Shown here piece by piece: positions 12,888 to 25,199 of a stretch of DNA of 64,000 bases (its first letter is position 1; each line of letters starts with the position of its first letter). The translations under genes were made by a program, and so were the position numbers. The DNA comes from Muscardinus avellanarius (taxonomy: Eukaryota > Chordata > Mammalia > Rodentia > Gliridae), in NCBI GenBank assembly GCA_963383645.1, contig OY726560.1:28542800-28606799 (forward strand). The letters run 5' to 3'. Under the pieces are notes generated by a model. That model was given only the letters and a program-made list of their open reading frames with translations. It had not been told where the DNA came from and did no database searches.

Positions 12888-13085
12888 GCATTTGGTACTG
12901 GCCATTTTTTTTTTTTTTTTACATAGGGACTTTCTATCTTAAGCTACAACCCCAACCTAGTTATTTATTTATTTATTATCAAAACACAATCTTGCTAAGT
13001 TGCAGAGGTTGGCTTCAAACTTGAGATCCTCTTGTTTCAGCCTCCCAAGTAATGGAATTATGTATGTGTGCCTCCATGGCCAGCT
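12888..13085 (-). mobile_element. Composite B1–ID SINE, antisense, diverged
   Basis: ID half (ttggtactggcc, tcttaagctacaacccc) then TTTA repeats, then the B1 half (cagcctcccaagtaatggaa, catggccagct). Older than most copies here. Confidence 0.7.
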
Positions 13086-13168
13086 CTCAGAAGGTCACTG
13101 TACTTTTTTATACCTCAAATGATCTGAATATCACTACTTGGCCTTTTTTCTGGAAAATGAGCATAAAT

Positions 13169-13313
13169 GGCAGGGCATGATGACACATGCTCCCAGTACT
13201 TGGGAGGCTAAGAGAGGAGGATCATGATTCCCAGACAGCCTCAGCTACTTAGTGAGGCCTTCTACAACTTAGTGAGATGCTATTTCAAAAATAAAGAATA
13301 AAAAAATAGGCCT
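13169..13313 (+). mobile_element. Outer composite SINE, first piece
   Basis: B1-like half of a + strand SINE ending in the linker and 'aataggcct'. It is cut here by the insertion of a second SINE; it resumes at 13561 after a repeat of aataggcct, and is then cut again by an LTR. Confidence 0.85.
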
Positions 13314-13560
13314 TGGGCTAGGTATGGTGGCTCACGCTTATAATCCCAGCATTCGGGAGGATGAGACAAGAGGATCACAGTTTGTAGACAACCTCTGCTA
13401 CTTAGTGAGGCTCTCTGGAACTTAGTGAGACCCTTTTTCAAAATAAAGAATAAAAAATAAAGCTGGAGGTGTAGCTCAGAGGTAGAATGCCCCTGGGTTC
13501 TATTCCCAGTACCGGAAATAAATAAATAAAATAAATATATAAATACATAAATAAATAAAT
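13314..13560 (+). mobile_element. Composite SINE inserted in the outer SINE
   Basis: Complete copy: gggctaggtatggtggctca, B1 half, linker, ID half (gtgtagctcagaggtagaat, ttctattcccagtaccgg) and an AAAT-repeat tail. It is flanked by direct copies of aataggcct at 13305-13313 and 13561-13569, the target site duplication. Confidence 0.88.
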
Positions 13561-13592
13561 AATAGGCCTAGAGATGTAGCTCCGAGGTAGAA
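13561..13592 (+). mobile_element. Outer composite SINE, second piece
   Basis: Continuation of the SINE begun at 13169, from the second aataggcct through the ID half to gaggtagaa, where the LTR begins. Confidence 0.85.
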
Positions 13593-14041
13593 TGTCAGGA
13601 ATCCAGCCCAACAGCTGACGGGGCTTGGCGAGATGATGAGTACTGAAGACTCGAACACAAACCTACGAGCCGGGAGTCAAGTCAAGCGAGATCTCATTTA
13701 TTTCTCTCCAAGCCATCCTTTATATAGTACCAAGCCACGAGGGGAATTTCCATGAGAAATAGCCTAGCCTATCCGGGATAAAGATCACTAGCACGTAGTT
13801 TACAGCCAATCCCAGGCCAGTACATGAGCCATTCGTGTGTGCGGGAAGCTCCTTTAAAGGTAGAAAGGGAAAAACCGCTCAGTCTCCCCACCCATAATGA
13901 ATGGGGAAACCATGCCTTCCTAGCTTCCTCCAGGCGCCATCTTGACCCTTTTTTGCTAAATCACTTTATTTAAAGTTTTGCCTTAGGCTGTAGGCCGCTC
14001 AGGCCGAATCTCCTTAGGCACTGTATAGACACACCCCATCA
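13593..14041 (-). mobile_element. Solo LTR, ERVK/IAP-like, antisense
   Basis: A 449-bp element bounded by TG and CA (tgtcagg at the left, cccatca at the right in + orientation), flanked by a perfect 6-bp duplication, gtagaa, at 13587-13592 and 14042-14047. Six-base duplications are usual for class II (ERVK) elements. On the minus strand it has a TATA-like actatataaa at about 13730 and aataaatgag near 13700. No internal retroviral sequence remains, so it is a solo LTR. It is noticeably richer in G+C and CpG than the surrounding intron. The exact family was not resolved. Confidence 0.85.
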
Positions 14042-14098
14042 GTAGAATGCTTCTGGATTCAATCCCTAGTACTGAAAAAAAAAAAAAAAAAAAAAAAA
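14042..14098 (+). mobile_element. Outer composite SINE, third piece
   Basis: After the second gtagaa, the ID half continues (tgcttctggattcaatccct, agtactg) into a 24-base A tail. Removing the LTR and one gtagaa copy restores a contiguous SINE. Confidence 0.88.
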
Positions 14099-14141
14099 GG
14101 CATAATGAACTTCTCAGTTTTCATTTGTTTGAGGATAATGT

Positions 14142-14356
14142 CTTTTTTTTTTTTTTTGGCACTGGAGATTGAACCCAGGGTCACTCTATCTCTGAGCTAT
14201 ATAACAGCCCTTTTCAGTTTTTATTTTGAAAAAGACAGGGTCTTGGTAAGTAGCTGAAGGTCCTTTTAAGTTTTTGAGGCTGATACTGAACTTACTATCC
14301 TCATGTACCAGTCTCCCAAGTAGTTGGATTATAGGCATAAGCCACCATGCCTGGCT
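14142..14356 (-). mobile_element. Composite B1–ID SINE, antisense
   Basis: T run, ggcactggagattgaaccca, then the linker and B1 half ending aagccaccatgcctggct. Confidence 0.85.
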
Positions 14357-14499
14357 TAAGTCTTTGATCATTTGGTATATTGGCTCTAACTTACTTTGCC
14401 ATGGACTTGTTTCAGGCAATCTTGATTCCTGTATCTTTTGTACCATTTCCTGGAGTATATGAGGCAATTTAACATTTTCTATGAGTTTAGCACATATTC

Positions 14500-14660
14500 A
14501 GAATACTTCTCTACGTTGTAAAGCAGTTCATCTCATTTTAATATAGTGTCATCCATGGTTGTGAAGCCAAATGCCAGTAGGTGACGGTTCTTATGAAACT
14601 GAGTCACAAATAGCACCTAATGTGCAGTGCAGAAGTAGGATATAATCTCCAAAGCCTATC
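14500..14660 (-). mobile_element. Possible MIR, antisense
   Basis: The segment ttatgaaactgagtcacaaa and 'gtgcagaagtaggatata' recall the reverse complement of MIR. Weak. Confidence 0.3.
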
Positions 14661-15023
14661 TATAGGAGCAAGTAAGTAATAAAAATGAATAAAACAGGTT
14701 AACCTCTCCAAGGGACGGATAAGTCTTCCTACTTTTTGTAGGACATGGTTACACATAAATATTTTCCTACATAACAGTAACAACAAAAATAAGCAACACA
14801 AAAATATTATTGGCAACTTATAATGGTATTTCCATCAGCCCATATTGTCCCTTCATAAATGTTAGAAAAGGACATCCTCCTGAAAGGATATGACATGAAT
14901 TAATGATTTCAGAGGATATTTTACTTGGAAACCCAACAGCGTTAACCAACCCCCTAATGAGTGTGCTTGCCAGTAGAGAAATAGAAAAGTTCAGAGGTAA
15001 TACATTAACCACCAACTTATCGT

Positions 15024-15249
15024 CTTTTTTTTTTTTTTTTTTTTTACGGTACTGGTGATTCAATCCAGGGCATTCTACCTCCAAGCTACACCCCCGCCCT
15101 ATTTTATTCTTTAATTTTGAAATAGGGTTTCTCTAAGTTGTAGAGGGCCTCACTTTATGTAGCCGAGGCTGGCTGCAAACCTGTCATTCTCCTGTCACAG
15201 CCTTCCAAGAACTGGGATTAGATTACAAGCATGCACCACCATGCCTGCT
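15024..15249 (-). mobile_element. Composite B1–ID SINE, antisense
   Basis: T run, acggtactggtgattcaatc, attctacctccaagctacac, then B1 half ending atgcaccaccatgcctgc. Confidence 0.85.
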
Positions 15250-16457
15250 TTCTCTCCCATTTTGAGAAATTACTTGACTATTTCAAAAAGTTGTATAACA
15301 CTGCTTAAGCATGATTTCCTAGCACCTAGAATCTAGCTTAGCTAAATAAGTTAGGTATGTCTTAACTGTTATATACTTCAATTAATTTCATTTTATTAAA
15401 TATCTTGTATTATGCATTCTCCCCCAAAACTGTCATTTTAAGCTCAAAGGACTCTCTACAATGACTTTCTGGTTTTGTCTTGATGATCTGCTCATGCCTT
15501 GCCCCTTCCCCATTTTAAAAACCACTTGGCACTATTGCTTTGCTAATAATTTAGTTGCTAACTTAGTTCATTTGTCTATTGTGAATTAGGCATTTTCAGA
15601 AACGATTCCAAAATTACTAGGAATGATTAATAAGCAATAGAAATTTTTACTTTGATTTTCATTGCATTTGGATGCAAAAGCTCTAAACAATAAACAGAAA
15701 AGTTCTTGAATATCTTCCTAAGTACTTCACTCCCATTCAAGGTCACTGTCATTAATAAAAATAATCATTATGTCTCTTCTCTCTTTCCCTCCCCCATGCT
15801 GACAAACACTAACCTCTCTTCACTAAGCTGTTTGTTCTCTCCTTTCCAATTTTTCTTTTCCCTGACCCATGCCTTTGCTTACATGTGTTTATCTCCTCCT
15901 CATCTTGACACATAATCATCAAGCTTATAAAAGAACGACTATTCTGTATTCTACCACAAGAAAATGTTATTTAAGCTCATTCTAATGGTTTTTGTTGAGT
16001 TTATGTCTCCCTGGAAGCTTAGTGAAAACACTCTCCTCCTTATTATAAGAAATTATGTATTTTTATAAAAAAATGAGAGATATTATGTTTTTGACAAAAT
16101 TTTTCAAGGGACTTTTGAGTTTTATTCCTACTTCCTAAGTGCTTCTTTCCACATTTTGCCAGTAATAAACCAGCCAATGGATTCCAAAAGAACTTCAAAG
16201 AGATATCATGCCGTGACACTTAGGATAAAGCCAGAAAATTATTTTTCTAGGTGTCTAGAAGTGAATACTAAGTCATCTACATATTTTTGTTCTTTTTAAA
16301 AAAATCAAGACAGTTGTACATAAATTAATCTCCCTATCTCTTCTATAGCCATAAAAAACATTTTTTAAAGAAATGTTACTGAACTACACTCATGTAGCCT
16401 GAATAATGAGAAAGATTTATTTTTATTCATTATTTTGCTATGAAATCTGTAATACAT

Positions 16458-16515
16458 GCCATTTATTTTTATTGGTACATTATAATTATACATCATACTG
16501 AAATTCATAGTGGTT
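16458..16515 (-). mobile_element. LINE-1 3' UTR fragment, antisense
   Basis: tttttattggtacattataa followed by ttatacatcatactgaaatt matches the T-rich beginning of the other antisense L1 ends in this window (22840 and 51105). Confidence 0.5.
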
Positions 16516-16938
16516 TGTTTGCCACTTACTTTTTAAATTAAAATTTCCTCTATGGTTTATAGTTATAAAACTACTTTATATGGAAAATTTGATAATTCTT
16601 AAGTACAACATACTTTATTAAATTTTATTTTATTAAATATACTACTTTGGCACATTTTATTCTCCCTTTTCGATTTCTTCTCATCTCTGATGTTTGAATG
16701 AGTGTCCCAGACCTACATCTTGAGAGCTGTCACTTCTCCTTTTCACTTGCTACATTGATGAGTCTCCAGCTTTATCTACTATCTAACTTTAACAACTATG
16801 TTTTTATATGTCTCAAATTTATATCTCCAGCCCATTGCCTTGCCTTGAAGTCTGGAATCATATTTTCAACTTCCTACTCAATATTTGAACTTAGAAATTT
16901 AATAGGCATTTCAAACTTAACCTGTCTAAAACTGATCT

Positions 16939-17167
16939 GATAGCTGGGCATGATGGCACACTCTTGTAAACCCAGCATTCAGGAGACTAAGATGAGGGAA
17001 TAGCTCTTCACAGACAGACTCAGCTCCTTAGTGAGGCCCTCTGCAATTTAGTAAGACCCTGTTCAAAAAAAAAAGGAAGAATAAAAAATAAGATAGGGGT
17101 TGTATCTTGGAGGTAGAATGCCTCTTGGTTCCATACTCAGTACTGCAAAAACAAAACAAAACAAAAC
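16939..17167 (+). mobile_element. Composite B1–ID SINE with target duplication
   Basis: Starts tagctgggcatgatggcaca and ends with an AAAAC-repeat tail. Direct copies of aactgatct at 16930-16938 and 17168-17176 flank it. Confidence 0.88.
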
Positions 17168-17224
17168 AACTGATCTCCAAATTTCTACTGTCACAATTTT
17201 CTCTAGCATCATTAATAGTATTTC

Positions 17225-17247
17225 CATTATTATTATTATTATTATTC
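17225..17247. repeat. (ATT)n microsatellite
   Basis: Short run of about seven TTA repeats. Confidence 0.8.
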
Positions 17248-19143
17248 ATAAAATCAGGCTATAACTCTTTAAGTTATCCCTGACTCCTTTATTTCTATCA
17301 CAACTATACACAATGACTCATAAGAGCTTGTTAGCTACCTATGCAATATATTCAAAGCCCAACTACTTCTTATCTCTACTCCTGACATCCTGAAGACAGC
17401 AACCAGTATCTCTGGCTTCACTTACTGTAGAATTCCCCTTGCTAGTCTCACTCTTCCTGCTCTTGCTCCTCTTTAGTTCTAGTCTCAGCATACCAGATAA
17501 GTAAGGTACCTCTGTTCCCTAAAAAGACTTTTTCCCTGAAGAGTTCTCCCATTGGGTAATACCTTGTCTTAAAATTCCATGCAGATAGGAGGATTTGTAA
17601 CTTAAATTGAAAAATGTCTCGCTCATTTTATCTGTGCCCATCCATTACTTTCTTCATAATAATTTTTCCTCTGGGTCTCAGGAGGCTCTGATGCATACAT
17701 ACTATCTGCTTGTCTTTTCTTTACCTCCAAGTCCCATGCCTGTAGCCAGCAATGCCCTCTTTAATCTAAAACAACCTCCAAACAAAAATGGAAATGGAAT
17801 GTTAGCCTTCTGGATTACACTGTCATGTTCTTGAATATGAATAGAGCATAATACATTCCCCAGACTGCTTTATAGATAAAGAGTATTTCATTTAGTGAAA
17901 TATATTGGAGGAGTCAGATTTTTTGTTGGCTCAAAGCTGATGATTTAATTAAGATGGGGAGTTAAAACTGACTAAAGGGAAAGTCACCTCTTTCTTCTGG
18001 ATGCTCATAATAATTTCAAACATTGTTATCTTTGCAACCTTCCTGACAAGAAAAACAATAGGAGCAAATGTGTGACTAATAAAGTGTCGAGCCAGACTTT
18101 TCTGCTGCTTCCCAACTGGCAACTTAGACCCTTTTCCAAAACTATATCAATATTTTTTTTTGCATAGAAATCTGCCACATGTATAACCTCATATAGAACT
18201 TAAGTAGCTTCTAACTGACTCTTGCAACTCAATCATAGCCTCAGCCATCCCACTTCCAATTTGTATAAGATGCAATAGGAAAGCGGGGGTGAAATTTTAT
18301 ATGTCTTTGTGTCTATCTACTTACCCATCTTTGTGTAACTTCTGTTGTAGTAAATTGTTCAGTTTTTTTATCTATCTCCTTCTAGGAGGGAGAAAGCTAG
18401 TCTTCTTATCATCAAGCAAACTGATGGGAAGAATGGCACACAATTCACTCATAGAGAATGAAGATATCTGTATGAAAGAGGGATGAGCATTTAGAGATGA
18501 ATAGTTCCTTCTGCAATAGACTTACTCATCTGCTTTCTCTACCTATTGAATAAGAGAAAATAAATTGGTGAAAATCTGGAAGGTTGGAGACAGGGAGAGC
18601 TGTCTAGTTCAAACAATTTGATTATCCACAGATGTAGGTGTTTATGCATCAAGTGAATACCAAAGTAGGTACCTGGGTTTGGTCATGAAATAAAGAAACT
18701 CCAGCAAGGTAAATCTCAGGAAGAGAATTAATATTTTTGATGCTTAAGGGAAATAACAATAACCAAGAGAGGGTAATGACACCTTATGCTAGCCCTAATT
18801 CTCCATAGGAAAAAAAAAAAACTACAAGGAAAATTAGGGAATAAGGTATGTAAGAGGAGACCGCTTCTCTACTCCAAATGCTGAATGAATAGAAGAGAGA
18901 TTAAGTCCATGCTGAGCTTCCCTCACCAACTTCCTTTCCACCTCCCAAGTCTCTCTGGCTACTACCCAAAAAGGCATCTTGGGTGAGTGAGTGTAGGGAA
19001 TGAGAGAAGTGATTCAATTGGACTGTAACTAATTTTTTAATACCAAAAGCAATTAGAAGCTATTGGAAAGTTAAAGTATTCCCTAACTTATTTTCTTAAG
19101 AAGATTTGACAAGGCATTTTTAAAGGAAGAAGACAGTTGTAGA

Positions 19144-19147
<4 letters not shown>

Positions 19148-19191
<44 letters not shown>
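19148..19191. repeat. (GA)n microsatellite
   Basis: About 22 GA repeats followed by a G-rich end (gggggaaag). Confidence 0.95.
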
Positions 19192-19194
<3 letters not shown>

Positions 19195-19598
19195 GAAAGA
19201 AACTGCTGCTGTTTTTGCTCTACTGGTTTCAGAATATTCCAGAAAATGCTTACTCAAGCAAGAAAATCTTGCTTTTCTTCAACATAGAAGTCTCTGAATT
19301 ATTATGGCTTATTCTCTTTCCTACTCCCTTGTGAGATAGCTGAGAAAATTCTTCAAATGAATAGGATGGAACTGAGGTCCCCAGAGAATTGTTTGGAGAA
19401 AGGCTGGACTTGCATGCCTGATGAACTTGCCTTTGAGGACAGGGGTTTTCTTCTGAATTTTAATTAGTCCCAGAGGAAAGGGAGCCCTTTTCATTCATGG
19501 ACATTGCATTCTTTTTGGAGAAAGAGTTTTTGAGGAAACCATTGGAGTAACAATCTGATGCATATATCAGAATTGACATGTGGTTCTAATGGACAGAA

Positions 19599-19675
19599 CG
19601 TATATTCATATATATAGATATATCTATATATCTATATATTTACATATATACACACATACATACATATATATAGGA
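19599..19675. repeat. AT-rich alternating repeat with palindromes
   Basis: Imperfect ATAT/ATAC runs with palindromic atatagatatatctatat, able to form cruciforms. Confidence 0.8.
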
Positions 19676-20568
19676 ATAAAACCCACTTTTAGTGATGTAT
19701 TAATGTAGTATTAAATTTTGTGTCTCCTGAGGAACTACCATAAGGGAAACTAACTTAATAACCCTCTGCAGGGTTTTGCTCCTAATATCTGGTGTGCTAA
19801 ATGTGGAGCAAGAGACGGGGTTATGGAAATGGAAGCAGGTACGAAACTGAAATTCAAGTTATGTATATAATTCTAGCCATTTAATTCCTGCATTTCTGTC
19901 TTGCTCTGTTTTGTATTAAAACCTGGTTTTCCTACCATTTTCTTTGAATCATGACCCAGTGTACAAAAGTTAAGGAGCTGATGATTCCTTATGATACTGA
20001 AAACCACTGATCAAGGTAAAGAAATGAAATAAAGGAAAAAATTGGAACCATCATGGTGTGATAGTCCCTAAGGTGGCATCTAGATTTTATCAGGCCTGTG
20101 TTCACAGTAAGGCTATCTAGCAAACCAACTGCTAGAATGTTTGCCTTTTTAATTTATTTATTGCCAAGCTCCTGCAATCAAAACCCAGCTCTCATGGTTC
20201 TCAGTTGCCATCTGAGCAGCACTTCTCAGGTAGAAGAGCATCTTATACTTAGAAAACCCAGACTTCCTTAGCATTTTCATTCAAGAAAATTTTATCTGAA
20301 TTCATTCTAAAGCATTTGGACTCCCTCATGTAGGTCTTAAAACACATCATTTATTTTAAATGTGTCTTCTCTACTAAAAGTAACACAGATATGAGCCAGT
20401 ACTCTAGATTATTTACAATGAACTTCCTTTAGGCATTAGAAAAATAAAACTGATAACCTATGTGTGACTAATATAACCAAATCATGTCCTCATCCCAGAA
20501 ACTTGAGAGAATACTCAAAAGAATCTTGGAAGTACAATATACCCACATCCTCTTACATTTTCTCACTG

Positions 20569-21085
20569 TGGTCCACCGGACCTAAAGAACAAAATGCTCT
20601 GGAGTATGATGACAAGAGGTCTTGTTACCCATGAGAATCCTCGTGAAAGGACAAAGTTTGACCACACCAGAGACCACCTTGTAGCCAAGAGATTTATTGG
20701 AGGGGCAGGTATAAAAGGAAGAGAGAGAGAGAGAGAGAAAGAGACAGACAGACAGACAGACAGACAGAGGGGGAGAGAGAAAGAAGAATCCGGGAAGAGA
20801 GAGAACATGTGCTGGGATCAGGGTTATATAGGGGCTTGGGGTTACAGATTGGGGGCCAATAGGATAGGAGAAATGCTCTTTGAACTAATTGGCTAGAGTC
20901 CCATGGGAGGGGGTCATCCCTTTCACTGATTGGCCAAGGGCACCAGGAGGGGGCAGGTTTCCCAGGTAAGTGACCAGGTGCGGTCAGAGGGGGATAGTAT
21001 CTTAACTGGTCAGACCAGGGCCTTTCAGGAGACTTAACTTATGGGGGGGGGGTGAATCTGAAATAAGAACCTAATTAATCTAACA
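20569..21085 (-). mobile_element. Solo LTR of an endogenous retrovirus, antisense
   Basis: Bounded by tggtccacc on the left and aatctaaca on the right, that is TG…CA on the minus strand. Reading the minus strand: CCAAT-type motifs (ggccaatcag, gccaatta), a TATA box in cccctatataaccc, a CT-rich and GTCT-repeat leader, then ccaataaatctcttgg as polyadenylation signal. The flanks cactg and ccctg may be a 5-bp target duplication with one mismatch. No internal retroviral region is attached. Class (ERV1 or ERVK) not settled. Confidence 0.75.
20741..20768. repeat. (GACA)n run inside the LTR
   Basis: About six GACA repeats preceded by GA repeats, part of the transcribed LTR segment. Confidence 0.85.
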
Positions 21086-21351
21086 CCCTGGGTCTTATAC
21101 AACTTATAAAGGTACACTTTTAGAAATATGCATTTTATCAAGTTCCCTAGGTACCCACTAAAATTTAAAGTCTTTGCAAGCAATAATCACTGCATAACAA
21201 TAAAAACCTCCTATGAACTGACCTTCTTAGTTCTGACCTTCTTTTCTATTGCAGAAAAAAATACTTTTTCCCCAGTCAGAGTAGTATGTTTTACTTATAG
21301 CCTCTTGTTATTAACTTATAGTCTCTCTCTTCTTATCTCTCTCCCTTTTTT

Positions 21352-21389
21352 TTCCTTCCTTCCTTCCTTCCTTCCTTCCTTCCTTCCTT
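21352..21389. repeat. (TTCC)n microsatellite
   Basis: About nine TTCC repeats in a longer pyrimidine-rich stretch that extends to about 21430. Confidence 0.9.
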
Positions 21390-21569
21390 TAGTTCCTTCG
21401 TTCCTGCCTTCCTGCCTTCCTACCTTCCCTGTCAAATTTCTGAAATATTACCTAACATTGCCCTAACTTTTCTGACTTCCTGCCTAGCTCAAGGGATATG
21501 CTTATTATATTTTATGTTAGCTATAGATACTAAGTATATCTCAAAGGCAGATATAGCCATATATATTTT

Positions 21570-21635
21570 TTAATTATAGCAGCTAGCATAGTATCTAATA
21601 TATAACAAGTGCTTATTGAATTAATAAACAAACAT
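21570..21635 (+). mobile_element. Possible MIR or L2 end fragment
   Basis: agcatagtatctaatatata then 'caagtgcttattgaattaat' resembles the MIR terminus (agtgctcaataaat). Confidence 0.35.
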
Positions 21636-22839
21636 ATAAAATATTTTACTATTGGAAAATCAGTAAAATTAGGCATTTAGTAGCTCAAATTTATATTAAA
21701 AATCTTTATATTGAATATTCTATCCTAACCTTTCATTCATCTTTGTCTTCACTAAATTTATGGTAAATAAAATAGAAAATGTTTTTTTAAAGTTTCTCTA
21801 AAATAATTTAATAAATCTATCATTTAAGCAGCTCCTAACTTATATTTAAAATTTTGAATTTGTCTCATCATTGTCACTACCTGCACCAGTTCTGATCAAG
21901 TCACGCTTCATGATTTTTACCCATTTTCAAAATAAGCAAAAGGAAGAATCCAATGTTTCTTTTCCCACACAATTATTTTAAATAGTACATAATCCATAAG
22001 CACATTCTAAAACAAAAATTGCTGTTACCATCATACTTGTAATGGCAGAAATGACAAGCTCTTCACATGCTGGTTGAAATGGAAATAATTTCCCAGGTAA
22101 TATAGGAAGTCACATGTTAAAAATAGTGGAGATCCTTGATCAACTGAGACTTGAGATGATAAGAGAAAAAAGGATATTCTGTCAATAGGTTCACCTGTTC
22201 AGGACTATATCAAAGAAAATTTTCACTAACAGAGTTAAATAGACAGGGAATAATTTATTTTTGATTATTGCAACAGAGAAGAGAGATTGAATTTAATTCC
22301 TCCAGAAGAGATGTGGAGTCTTTTAAGCACTGGGGTGCTTAAAAATAGAACTAATAGAAAAAAAATAGGGGATGTTGGGGGAAAGGAATGGTCCTTGTGT
22401 TTAGGTTGTTTATATTTGTGTTTTCTCATTGGCATTTATAGAATTTAGTTACTGCCCTTCCTACAGAGAAGAGCTTTCAATTACATTTCAAAGGAATGAC
22501 TCCCAGATCATATAGAAACACATTCCTATTCCATAGGACTAGTGAGGGACTGTAGACAGATTTACATATAAAAGGGACAGGGAAAGAATGTATGTTTTCC
22601 AAACTAGATGTCTAAGAAAAAGGGAGATATGTATACTGGCTATTTGCCAAAATTTAATTAATTTTAGTATGTGAAAACATTTTTCCCTAAAGGGTTGCAT
22701 ATTCAATTCTTCTTGGAGTCTTCCTTTAAAGTTCACCTGTACGTTCTACCTACATTGAAACATGAACATTGACCTACTTTGAAAATGATTCCTAAGATAG
22801 CTTAGTACTCCATATGGTACTATTCTTCTATTTATTTAC

Positions 22840-24350
22840 TTATTATTTCAAATACTTTTACTAGTGCATTGTAGTCATATATCATATCGAGGTTTAATGT
22901 AATCGAAACATATATGCGCATAGTATATGGAGCATTTCCTTCTGGGTTCCATCCCACTCCCTTTCTCTCCCTATTTGCTATATTGAAATTTGTTATATTG
23001 AAATTGTTATATTGAAATTGGTGCTTATGGTTTTATACTTGTAAAAGATGGTTTGAGCTATTTTCTACATCAAGATTCCTCTCCCCACCCCCCCACTTCC
23101 CTCCCCAACTCCCCTTTCACTAGTTTCTACTGATTTGTCTCATTTTATCTGATTTATCTTATTTTATCAGATTTATCTCACTTATCTGAAGTCTCTTTGT
23201 TTCCCAGTTTTTTCCTCTACTTTTCACATATGAGTGAAAGCCTATGGCCTTTCACTTTCTGAGTCTGGCTAAGTCTCAAATTTCATCCATTTTCCTGCAG
23301 TTGACATAATTTTGTTCTTTGTGGCATAATTTTATTTTTCTTTATGGATGAGTAAAATTATGTGTATATACCACAGTCTTGTAAACCTCTTATTCCATGA
23401 TTTAGCAGTTGTCCATTGTGTTGCTATAGACATAAATATATCACAAAAATATTCTGACTTCAATTCCTTTGAAAAGATACTCAGAAGTGATATAACTAGA
23501 TCATATTGTGATTCTTAGGCTTCTGAGAAACTTCCAAACATATCTCTAGAGTTGCTGTACTAATTTACAATCTTACCAACAGTGTATTTGAGATTCTATT
23601 TCCCCACATAATTGCCAGTATTTATTATTATTTGTATTCTTCATGATTTTGTTAGGTGCATTCTCAGCATAGTTTTATTTACATTCCCCTGATTTCTAAT
23701 GATGTGGAACATTTATCATGTATTTATCAGCCATTTGTATTCTTTTTTTTTTTTTTTTTTTTTGGTGGTACTGAGAGTTGAACCCAGGGGCTTTTTACCT
23801 CCCAGATATATTTTATTCTTTATTTGGAAACAAGGTGTCACTAAGTTGCTGTGAGCCTCACTCAATAGCTGAGGCTGGCTTCCAACCTGTGTGATCCCCC
23901 TGTGTCAGCCTCCCAAGCATGGGGATTATAAGTATGTGCTACCACACCTGGCCAGCCATTTGTATTCTTTTGCAAAGTATCTGTTCAGTTCAATTGCCCA
24001 ATTTTTTTTTTTTTAGTGTTAAATTTTTTAAGGTTCTTTCTATGTTCTAGATATTAGTCTTCTATAGAGGATAGCTGACAAAGATTTTTCTTATTCTTTA
24101 AGCTCTCTATTTAGAGTCTTGATTGTTTTCTTTTATTTAAAGATACTATTAAATTTAATGCCATCCCATTTATTGATTCTTGTTTTTATATGCTAAGCTT
24201 TGGAAGTCTTATTGAGAAAGTGTGTGTCAGTACCTGTATGTTGGAAAGTTGGTCCTATGCCGTTTTTCTAGTAATTGCAAACCTCTGGTTTGATTTCTAA
24301 GTCTTTTATTCATCTTTAATTGACTCTTGTGCAAGCTGAGAGATTGGGGT
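22840..24350 (-). mobile_element. LINE-1 3' region, antisense, interrupted by a SINE
   Basis: Begins with tagtgcattgtagtcatata and pyrimidine-rich 3' UTR, then ttttcacatatgagtgaaag, ttccatccatt-type sequence (tttcatccattttcctgcag), gtgttgctatagacataaat and ctttcccagcatcatttg. This is the reverse complement of an L1 end. A SINE with perfect 19-bp duplications splits it at 23747. Confidence 0.7.
23747..23952 (-). mobile_element. Composite B1–ID SINE in L1, 19-bp target duplication
   Basis: T run, ggtggtactgagagttgaac, ID and B1 halves, ending ctaccacacctggc. The direct repeat cagccatttgtattctttt occurs at 23728-23746 and 23953-23971 without a mismatch, so the insertion is fairly recent. Confidence 0.92.
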
Positions 24351-25199
24351 CTAAATCCATTCTTCTACATATGAATAGCTAGCTTTCCCAGCATCATTTG
24401 TTTCTACTGCTATTTCATAGACACTTAAATGTACCTCAACATTTAATCTCATTGGTTTTGTATAGAAAACTTCTTGTTTTATGTTCCCCGTTTTGATGAT
24501 TGGAATTCTGGGGATGGGGGGTATTTGCCTCCAGGTGAAGGGAATAGCCCTGAATGAGAGAATAGTCAAAATTGTCAGTAAACCAAAGAATGGAATGGCT
24601 AAGATTTTTACTGATTGCTGTTGTAGAAAAGGTCTGATATTTTTATGAGAATTTCTTTAAGAAGATTTTTATTTTGCAGAAGAGATAATCCTCTATATCT
24701 TGGCATACCCTATACCTAATATATATGGTTCATTTGGTTATCAATACAAGGAAATATAGTTATATCCCATATATAGTAAGAGTGAGGGAGTAGAAAAACT
24801 TATAGCAGGTAAAGATTGTGAAGCAAGGCCTGAGAGTATATCCACCATTTTGTTCCCTGTTTTGGATCCTTTTTAGTTCCACACTTAAGAGATTTTATAT
24901 TCTGAATTCTAAAGAAGAAAGGGTATAAATCTCCTTTTTCATGTAGCTGCTTCAGGCAAACACATGAATATTGAGCCTACCTCTCCATATAACCTCTCAT
25001 TTCCTTATATAACCTCTCATTTCCTTATCTAGAGACAAGATTGGCTACATAAGCTTTGGTCTGAGATATATTAAAATCTATCACCTTGTCTCAGAGCTGG
25101 TAAAGTCTGGAAGACACAAATCTTACAAGAATATTAAATTAATAAAAAATATAAGCAGACTTTGTGAAATGTAACATAGGTCACAAATACATAGAAAGT

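Larger units (their letters stand above)
16690..17600. mobile_element. Ancient mammalian repeat, interrupted by a SINE
   Basis: Motifs in order (ataggcatttcaaacttaac, ctgtctaaaactgatct, then ttatccctgactcctttatt and caatatattcaaagcccaac) resemble a widespread old repeat whose consensus includes 'aactcctgatctt' and 'atccttgactcc'. It may be an L1M-type 3' region, but the family is not certain. Confidence 0.4.

Noticed and set aside
20563..20896. Open frames on both strands of the LTR
   Set aside because: They arise from GA and GACA simple repeats and LTR sequence, with no homologous protein recognised.
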